Shown in pieces: positions 1 to 5,735 of a DNA stretch of 5,735 nucleotides (position 1 is the stretch's first letter; each line of letters begins with the position of its first letter). Both the position numbers and the translations under genes were made by a program. Source of the DNA: Mycoplasmataceae bacterium (lineage in GTDB: Bacteria; Bacillota_I; Bacilli_A; Mycoplasmatales; Mycoplasmoidaceae); the NCBI GenBank assembly GCA_020024715.1, contig JAHHTJ010000035.1, forward strand, positions 1 through 5,735, read 5' to 3'. Below the pieces are notes generated by a model, which was given only the letters and a program-made list of their open reading frames with translations, was not told the origin of the DNA and ran no database searches.

Positions 1-357
1 CATATCATCAGGAAAGAAAAAATTATTTAAAAATGATTTAAGAAAAATTTACACACCCGATACAAGAAAAGAAGCAGAAATTGCTTTTTCAAATTAAAAC
101 TATCAGAAAATAATTATGACAAAAAAGCAATTAAGATTATTTAAGATTCATTAGATGAAATACTAACATTTTTTGAGTTATCTAAAAAAGTGAGAAGGTT
201 CATTTGTACTAATAACATTTCTGAAGCATTTAATTCTGCCTTAAGAAAATATGTAAAAGAAAAATGTTCTTTCCTACACAAAAGAACATTAATAAGCCTA
301 GTTAATATCGCAGGCATGCGTATATCTAGTAAATGATCTTATAAAAGAGTTTTTTAA
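1..357 (+). pseudogene. IS256/Mutator-family transposase, C-terminal remnant (5' part outside window)
   Basis: This is the decayed C-terminal end of a DDE transposase. Frame 2 (from base 2) reads LFKNDLRKIYTPDTRKEAE and then stops at 95-97. The match resumes in frame 1 from about 97 and runs to TAA at 355-357, with a second in-frame TAA at 142-144. Segments such as LTFFELSKKVRRFICTNN, the following NISEAFN and a final SSKW match the conserved C-terminus of IS256/Mutator transposases (FF..P..R..IYTTNAIESLN...R, then a closing kW). The Glu encoded at 223-225 sits where that family's NAIE glutamate lies, which from memory is the third acidic residue of the DDE triad. The final Trp is the UGA at 334-336, so the element was adapted to a UGA=Trp host. 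Restoring one G between 95 and 96 gives aat-tga-aaa and a continuous FSNWKLSENNY, so the frameshift looks like loss of one G from a Trp codon. It is not functional as it stands. The family call is from recalled consensus, not a search. Confidence 0.85.
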
Positions 358-383
358 ATCAATTGCGAATATATTGTAAAATG

Positions 384-437
384 AAAAAGTCTAGTAAGAA
401 ATAAAATATAAAAAATATTCTTACATAAAAATTAGAC
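384..437 (-). terminator. Candidate intrinsic terminator of the two-gene operon
   Basis: On the minus strand GTCTA (437-433) pairs with TAGAC (393-389), and GTAAGAA (424-418) pairs with TTCTTAC (400-394). The 5' arm has an 8-base bulge (432-425) between the two stems, and the loop is AT-only (417-401). The hairpin is followed directly by five T (388-384) and then CATTTTAC. It lies 43 bases past the stop codon of the four-helix membrane protein, the expected place for the operon to end. In the plus direction a T-run also follows at 447-452, so it may work both ways against the convergent transposase remnant. The stem is weak and bulged, and part of it overlaps the possible IS inverted repeat. 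Confidence 0.45.
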
Positions 438-444
438 TACTATC
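417..444. repeat. Possible right terminal inverted repeat of the IS256-like remnant
   Basis: Read inward from 444 on the minus strand, the sequence begins GATAGTAGTCTA and reaches ATGTAAGAA about 20 bases in. From memory, IS256 itself has inverted repeats that begin GATAAAGTCC and end near GTGTAAAA, so both the outer and inner blocks are similar. The position, with its outer end 87 bases after the transposase stop, fits the short 3' non-coding end of this family. The left end is outside the window, so the inverted-repeat partner and the target duplication cannot be checked here. Confidence 0.35.
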
Positions 445-479
445 ATATTTTTTATTAATTATAAATATTAATTTAATAA

Positions 480-1463
480 TTAAACAGCAACATTAATTGG
501 ATTCAAATTATTATTTTTTGTGTTTTCTATAATTGATTTAAATTCATCATTATTAGTTAAAAGATCAACTAATGCTTTATGATTTTTATAATTAATAAAT
601 ATAAAACCAAATAAAACTAATAATGTTATTAAAAAAATTCCCATAACAATAATTAGTGCATATGCTTGTTTTGCAAGTAAGAAATTGATTAAAAGATAAG
701 TATCATTATTTTGTTTAATGGTTTGAAAATTAATTAAACCAAAAGCAGAAACAATAGTTGGAAATGTTGGAATGCTAGTAGATTTTGAATGTTCAACTAG
801 ATTAATTAACATTTTTTGACTAGGAACGAAATTAACTTCTACTACTGTTGAACTTAAAATTATAAAGATAATTACTAATGAGTATGAAGCAATAAAGTAG
901 TTTCAAACTTTTAATCCTTTTTTTGTTAATTTTAAAGATTTATTATATATTGCAAAAATAGTTACGGTGGTTAATGCAAAACTTACTAAAAAGATTTCAA
1001 AGATAACGTATACAATTCCATACCAATTTAAATCAGGTCCTTGATATATAATTGTATGATTTATGATACTTTTCATAATTGTAGCTAACATTGTAGCTAA
1101 CGTTACACTAGATTTATCATTAGTTAATGGTTTAATGTGAAAAATATAATGATATATACCAAAGTTAAACTCATAAGCTGGAATTTTATTAGGATCTTTA
1201 TAAGTTGCTGAATCAACTCAAAAAACATTTGAAGAAAGTTTTGTTCCATCAGGTGGTGTAATGTTTTTTATCACAGATAATAAAACCATACTGATGACAA
1301 TAAAAATAAATGAACCAATAAAACAAGCTAATAAAACTTCAAAATAAACCCTTGGTTTTTTTACATAATTTTCTAATCTAATTAAATGCTTATTAATTTT
1401 TTCTGTTTTAATCTTTCTTAGTTTTTTTTCTCTAATAAATTCTTTGTTATTTAAATTATTCAT
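480..1463 (-). CDS. Four-helix membrane protein of unknown function, second gene of the operon (327 aa)
   Basis: I do not recognise a family. With UGA read as Trp (residues 82 and 187; residue 147 is UGG) the frame is open from ATG 1463-1461 to TAA 482-480. An in-frame TAA at 1469-1467 makes this the first possible start. Residues 1-38 are strongly basic (EKKLRKIKTEKINKH). Hydrophobic segments lie at about 42-65 (EVLLACFIGSFIFIVISMVL), 149-173, 189-208 and 267-291. Lys-rich stretches at the N-terminus and at 174-186 (NKSLKLTKKGLK) predict by the positive-inside rule that both termini are cytoplasmic, with two outside loops at about 66-147 and 209-266. The C-terminal tail (292-327) is Lys/Asn-rich. 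There is no signal peptide, ATP-binding motif or obvious catalytic motif. It starts 7 bases after the giant surface-protein gene, so the two are very probably co-transcribed and may act together, for example as a membrane partner or export/anchor factor; that role is inference only. Confidence 0.85.
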
Positions 1464-1469
1464 ATTTTA

Positions 1470-1472
1470 CCT
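1470..1472 (-). promoter_or_regulatory. Weak Shine-Dalgarno of the second gene, overlapping the upstream stop
   Basis: The AGG of TTAGGT lies six bases before ATG 1463 and shares two bases with the TAG stop (1473-1471) of the giant gene. A weak site next to the upstream stop, with only 7 bases between genes, suggests that translation of the membrane protein depends on ribosomes finishing the upstream gene. Confidence 0.5.
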
Positions 1473-4400
1473 AATATAATGGGAATCAACCACCACCTTG
1501 AATAGTAATATCAATATTGTTGATTCATAAGTTATTTATTTTAATTGCTAGAATGTTAACAAATCCAGTACCTTCATGTTCATAGATGATTTTATAACCT
1601 TGAAAATATGGAGTAATTTTGTTAGAATATCCAATCATTTCTGGAATTCATTTTAAATCTATTTTTGCTTGTTTTAAATCATCAATATATGCATGTCATT
1701 GTGGTTTAACAATTGTTTGAAGTTGATCAGAAACAGAAGAATTTCATCAACTATAATATTGATTACTTGTGCTTGAAGCAAATAATAATGGATATAAATA
1801 ACCATGTTCACCATATGATTCTTGAGTTGCTGCTAAATATGCTTGTGTAGAAGTTTTTTCGTTTACATCACCATTAAATAAGGCTCAAGTTAAATTCATA
1901 ACAGCATCTCTTGATACATTATTAGTTATTTGCAATGGTTTAGCAAAATCAATAACTTGTTTTCCTTGCTCTGGTAAGATGAAATAACTATTTACTTTAC
2001 CATTTACAACTTGGTTAATTTTATATGTAATATGACTTCAATTTGAAACAGTAATAGAACTAATATCATTAATTCCAAGTAATGTTACACTATTTAAACT
2101 TACATATGCACCATTAATTGTTTTTCCACTTTCATTAATAATTGAATTCAAGATATTTGAATAATATTTAGGATCATTAACATAATTATATAAGCTAATA
2201 AAGTTAGGATCATAATCATATCTTGAATAATCATTAATATTTTGTAAATATAAACTATTTAAATTTGCACTAATAACACCATATGGGTTTACATCACTAT
2301 TTTTAATATTTAATTTTATAGAATTAGTATCACTTAATGAGCCATAATCACTTGGGGGAGTTGATCAATTAGTATATTTTCTTTCCATACAAAAACCATT
2401 GAACGCATATGATAAGTTTAATAATGGTTTTGCTCATGCATCAGGACCTGTTAATGGTAACGCTAATCCAGAACCTGTATCTGATGTTTGGTTAGCAGAT
2501 GATGTTGGTTCTAAGTAATAACCAAATCGAACATTTGAAATTAATGAAGGATTTGGAACATCATTATAATTTAATGTTGTAGAAACAGAAACAAATTTAT
2601 GAATTCCGGCAGCAAATCCTTTTCAATTTGTTGGAGTAATATTAACTTCAGGATATGAATTTAATGCTCCACCATAAACATAATAAACAATTGGTACTAG
2701 TTTAAAAGTAACAGCTTTTGTTTGTTTTAATGTAACTTGAATTGGAGCTTGTGGATAAACTGAAACACCTGTAATTGCATAACCATTAATATTTCAATTT
2801 AAATTTGATAATTCTGCTGTTAAATTATTTGGATTAAAATTAGAAATATTTACATGAAAATTAGAATAATTTAAACAAGTTGCAGCAGGAATAGCAGTTG
2901 AATATGAAGAAACATGATTAAAAATATTAAAGTCTTGTTGAATATCGCTATTTGTTAAGGTTCTTAATCAATCTTGACACTTATCTAGATACATATTCAT
3001 AATTTGATTTGGACTTGGACTTAATTTATTTTTAAAGTTATATAGAATTAATAAATTATTTTTCTTTAAAGTAATTGTTTGATTAGGTAACAAATAAATT
3101 CCTGGATTTGAACCTAATTTAAAATAAACAGCTTTCTTGTTTATGTTAGTAATTTTTAAACTATTAATCACTAAAGAAATTGAATTAAAATATTCATTAG
3201 AAGTATTAGCTTGATAAGAATCAACCATAATCATTTCATCGTTTTGCATTAAAGTAATTGCTTTACATGTACTTTCGAAGTGAGCTAGATTTTCGTTTAA
3301 GTAGTTATCATTATAAACAAAATTATTTAATAATAAATTAGAACAATTACTCTTTGAAACATCAATTGTTGTTTTTCAATTAATATTAGTGACAAAACCA
3401 TTAATTATTAATGATAAATTTTTAAAATTTATTGTTTGAAAAGGAAGAATATTTTGATTTAAAGTATTGGTAATAAAAGGAGTTAAATTTGTTAAATCAA
3501 ATGAATCAATCAAAATTTTATTATCATTTGTTTCTGTATATTTTAAATTACTAATAATAAAATCCTTTTTATTAAAATAATGTAGTAATTGTTTATTTAC
3601 ATAATTATTAAATGAATTATTGTTAATAGCTAATGAAGCAGAAAAATGTTCTGGATTATTATAATTAAAACTTTTTGGAACATCAATTTTCTTGATGTTT
3701 GTTTTATTACCTATAAATTTAATGTTAACAGCTAATTGTACAACTGTTTGATAATCTTTTGATGCAATTGGATAAATTGGATAAATATTACCAGATGTTG
3801 ATTTTAAATAATAAACAAAAGGTGATGATTCATAATTCTTGTTATAAACATTCATGCTAATAACTTCAATATAAAATGAATTAGTTGTTTCATTTTTTAA
3901 AATTTTAGCAGTAAATGATGAGACAGTAATTGTGTTATTTAAATTTAATTTTTCAATCAATTCATCATATAATGATTTATTATTTTTTTCATCTATTAAT
4001 AATGTGTTGTTATATTTATTATTTTTTAAGATGTCATCAATATTTGATAACATAGATGAATAAAATGATTTGTATAAAGTTATATTTTGTTCAGAATTTA
4101 TGTTTTGTTCAAAATTTAATAAACCATCATTATTAGTACCGTTAAGTCATAAATTTGGAATTTCAGAGTTTCCTTTTAAACTAACATTTCCATTTTGAAA
4201 CACGGAACCAAAATCATTTGGATCATTATAAGTTTTTATTGCATTTTTATTGTCACTTATATATTGATAATCTAAATTTTTTAAAGGAATTCTTTTGGTC
4301 ATTCAAAAATTATAAAAAATATAACTATATGCAACCGGTAATAATGTAAAAGGTTGATTATTCATTGTATATAGTGATAATTGACTTGAAGAATTTGCAG

Positions 4401-5625
4401 CTTCTAAATAATAACCAAATTTTAAATCTTTTGGATTGCTAGGCATATTAGTATTTGGAATAGAATTAAATGTTGTGCCAGAAATAGTGTTAGATGAAAT
4501 GCTTGGAGAAGTTTCTACATTACCATTTGCATTTTTTCACATTACTAATGGTTTTACAAAAAAAGTTAATTTATTAGTATTTTTAATTTGCATTTTTAAA
4601 CTTTGCTTCATCGCACTAATGTAAATACTAATATCACCAGTAATTCCTCCTATGGTAAAAATAGCTGGTGATGAACTTGTAGCTGGTGTAAAACTACTTC
4701 CATTTCAATTAATTTTTAAATTAGTAAAAGTAATAGCTGCATCTGTTGTAACACTTCCAACACTTGCATTGAAATTAATAGCTTTACCACAATTTAAATA
4801 GTTAAATAAATTGTAAATATCACTTGGTAAAATTGTATTTCCATACTTGTTTAAAATGTTGTTTGCTACTTGTAATGGTGTAGTTTGCGGAAGTAATGGT
4901 TGAATATATTTGGTGATTTTTCCATCTTTTTTAGTTGTTGTAAAATAATCAGACTTATTTGTAATGTCTACTGTTGCTAATATACTTTTTTTATTTTCTT
5001 GTTTTAATTTAGGAATGTCATTAAAGTTTTTTGCTACTAAAATCATTCCGTTATCACAATAAACTCAAATTGAATCTTGAGGTTGAATTAATTTTCTTTG
5101 ATTATTTCCATAATTTAAATAAAAAGCAGTAGAATTGTTATTTTGTAATTCAATTGCATGAAACATAATATTTCTTGATGTCATTGTTAATGAATTATTT
5201 AGTTCATAATTAATAATTTTTAAACGATCAGAATTAGAATTTGAAGATAATCATGGAAAAGATAAATTATTTAAATAAGAAAAAACTTGTTCTTTTAGCA
5301 TGGATAGTTGTTTATTTTCTACAAACAAATTAGAAACATTATTATTTTCAGAATATTGAAAGTAGTTAAAATCTATCGGTAATAAACCACCTCCATAATT
5401 GCTTTTTATTGGTGAAGAATTTCATTTAAGATCACCAACTGTTGAATTAATAGGTACTACTCCATTAATAACATTTGCTTTGCTAGAATTACTACTTGCT
5501 TTAGTAGCTGCTACAGCACCACATGTTAGTGCTGTACCTAGCCCTAATATACCAGTACTAACTAATGAAACAATTAATCTTTTTTTGTTTTTTTGAGTTA
5601 ATTTTTTATTTTGATTTTTAGACAT
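1471..5625 (-). CDS. Giant exported/surface protein with an internally duplicated ectodomain (1384 aa), function unknown
   Basis: I read the whole frame: it is open from ATG 5625 to TAG 1473-1471 when UGA is Trp. All 21 Trp codons (first at residue 68, last at 1380) are UGA. An in-frame TAA at 5637-5635 and the AAGGAG site fix the start. Residues 1-16 are basic (MSKNQNKKLTQKNKKR). Residues 17-40 are one hydrophobic segment (LIVSLVSTGILGLGTA, then LTCGAVAA), a signal peptide or uncleaved anchor. Cys35 is preceded by Ala-Leu-Thr, a poor lipobox, so lipidation is doubtful. Residues 44-1384 have no further membrane helix and are rich in Asn, Ser, Thr, Tyr and Ile in short alternating patterns that suggest beta-structure; the protein is most likely outside the cell. 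Two large diverged units (about 68-749 and 750-1384) align, sharing FGYYLE at 403-408 and 1034-1039. It resembles mollicute surface proteins in general composition only. I see no protease, nuclease, LRR or known adhesin motif. It is first gene of an operon with a four-helix membrane protein. Confidence 0.9.
1474..3378 (-). repeat. Ectodomain unit 2 of the giant protein (residues 750-1384)
   Basis: Copy 2 of the internal duplication. In order: NNFVYNDNYLNEN (767-779); LKITNINKKAVYFKLG (823-838), which aligns without gaps to unit 1 residues 158-173; LKQTKAVTFKLVPIVYY (966-982); VPNPSLISNVRFGYYLE (1023-1039) followed by SSANQ; LSYAFNGFCMERK (1072-1084); PPSDYGSL (1090-1097); ITYKINQVVNG (1199-1209), then YFILPEQ; and INNLWINNIDITI (1363-1375) near the C-terminus. 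It ends in GGGWFPLY with no C-terminal membrane anchor. The order is conserved relative to unit 1, with shifts of about 620-665 residues, and spacing differs by small insertions and deletions. Boundaries are approximate. Confidence 0.55.
3379..5424 (-). repeat. Ectodomain unit 1 of the giant protein (residues 68-749)
   Basis: Copy 1 of a diverged internal duplication, aligned by eye with unit 2. In order: PIDFNYFQYSENN (83-95), matching an NFVYNDNY-type segment; IELQNNNSTAFYLNYG (158-173); IKNTNKLTFFVKPLVMW (347-363); IPN at 389-391 followed by SN at 396-397 and KFGYYLE at 402-408, then SSSQ (412-415); SYIFYNFWMTKRI (434-446); DPNDFGSV (468-475); VYYLKSTSGNIYPIYP (604-619); and NLSLIINGFVTNINW (736-750), closing the unit. 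Each block has an equivalent in unit 2 in the same order. DNA identity is low apart from short stretches, so the duplication is old. Boundaries are approximate. Confidence 0.55.
5580..5594 (-). repeat. Twin A7 homopolymer tracts at codons 11-16 of the giant gene
   Basis: On the coding strand two runs of seven A (5594-5588 and 5586-5580) are separated by one C and encode QKNKK just before the hydrophobic segment. Loss of one A gives GAT-TAA, with a stop at codon 17. Gain of one A gives a TAG at codon 23. Slippage here would therefore switch the whole protein off. Runs of seven are modest for this AT-rich DNA, so this is a candidate site, not a demonstrated switch. Confidence 0.5.
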
Positions 5626-5630
5626 TATAA

Positions 5631-5636
5631 CTCCTT
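5631..5636 (-). promoter_or_regulatory. Shine-Dalgarno site of the giant gene (AAGGAG)
   Basis: AAGGAG lies five bases (TTATA) before ATG 5625. It is the only strong Shine-Dalgarno match in the 110-base upstream region and overlaps the in-frame TAA (5637-5635) that rules out any earlier start, so it decides the start codon. Confidence 0.85.
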
Positions 5637-5650
5637 AGTAAAATCCAATT

Positions 5651-5679
5651 ATCATATTAAGTGTATATTAAAAAAATAA
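5651..5679 (-). promoter_or_regulatory. Candidate sigma-70-type promoter of the operon
   Basis: TATGAT (5656-5651) is a good -10 match, in the context TTAATATGATAATTGG. Seventeen bases upstream is TTATTT (5679-5674), a poor -35, which is common in mollicutes. Transcription would start near 5644 and give a leader of about 19 bases, enough for the AAGGAG site. The surrounding DNA is almost pure A/T, so other -10-like hexamers exist and this assignment is tentative. Confidence 0.4.
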
Positions 5680-5735
5680 AATAAATTATTATCGAATTAT
5701 TTATAATAATATAAAGTAATTTTTTAATATAATAT
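5680..5735. other. AT-only upstream flank with no gene seen
   Basis: This stretch at the window edge is nearly all A and T, with only three G/C bases. It contains no open frame, tRNA or convincing terminator. It may hold the end of an intergenic region whose other gene lies outside the window. Confidence 0.5.

Noticed and set aside
455..473. ATTAAT...ATTAAT dyad after the membrane-protein stop, as the terminator
   Set aside because: It has an AT-only stem and no T-run on the minus strand. The GC-containing hairpin at 389-437 with a T5 tail is the better candidate.
4436..4624. Plus-strand open frame of 62 codons
   Set aside because: It lies wholly inside the giant minus-strand gene, has no ribosome site, and its hydrophobic look comes from reading the complement of Asn/Lys-rich coding sequence.
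4646..4651. AGGAGG inside the giant gene, as a possible internal ribosome site
   Set aside because: It encodes Gly-Gly, and no start codon in the coding frame follows at usable spacing. A similar GGAGGTGG near 5394 encodes the Gly run at residues 78-80.
5399..5596. Plus-strand open frame of 65 codons opposite the start of the giant gene
   Set aside because: It is an antisense shadow of the N-terminal coding region, with no ribosome site or promoter on the plus strand.
1471..5625. Reading the locus as several broken genes or a pseudogene
   Set aside because: Every interruption in this frame is UGA. With UGA as Trp the frame is open for 1384 codons, and many of these Trp fall in sensible aromatic positions.
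5685..5710. Perfect 8-base dyad ATTATTAT / ATAATAAT upstream of the promoter, as operator or terminator
   Set aside because: The stem is pure A/T in pure A/T DNA, so it is weak and expected by chance. There is no GC pair or clear T-run after it.
1..5735. CRISPR array, tRNA, rRNA or riboswitch
   Set aside because: I saw no regularly spaced direct repeats, cloverleaf-like or rRNA-like sequence. The leader of the giant gene is too short for a riboswitch if the proposed promoter is right.

Overview
The window is very AT-rich and makes sense only with the mycoplasma/spiroplasma code (translation table 4, UGA = Trp). With the standard code the minus strand breaks into many short pieces. With UGA read as Trp it resolves into two intact genes covering positions 480-5625. 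This points to a mollicute. A Mycoplasma/Ureaplasma/Malacoplasma-type genome is my best guess, but nothing here fixes the genus.

Layout, in minus-strand transcription order. 5735-5626: AT-only upstream region with a candidate promoter and a good ribosome binding site (AAGGAG). 5625-1471: one giant gene of 1384 codons, with a Lys/Asn-rich N-terminus, one hydrophobic export/anchor segment and about 1340 residues of Asn/Ser/Thr/Tyr-rich, probably beta-rich extracellular sequence. I read this ectodomain as two diverged copies of a unit of about 635-680 residues. 1463-480: after a 7-base gap, a 327-codon protein with four predicted membrane helices. 479-358: short AT-rich 3' region with a hairpin plus T-run that can end the operon. 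357-1, plus strand, convergent: the decayed C-terminal part of an IS256/Mutator-family transposase, open at the window edge, with a possible terminal inverted repeat at 417-444.

The two minus-strand genes look like one transcription unit encoding a surface module: a huge exported or anchored protein plus a small polytopic membrane protein. I recognise neither as a named family and assign no biochemical function. The points most worth following are the internal duplication of the giant protein, twin A7 tracts at codons 11-16 where a one-base slip in either direction gives almost immediate termination (a possible phase switch), and the way the IS remnant's end sits where the operon terminator appears to be.
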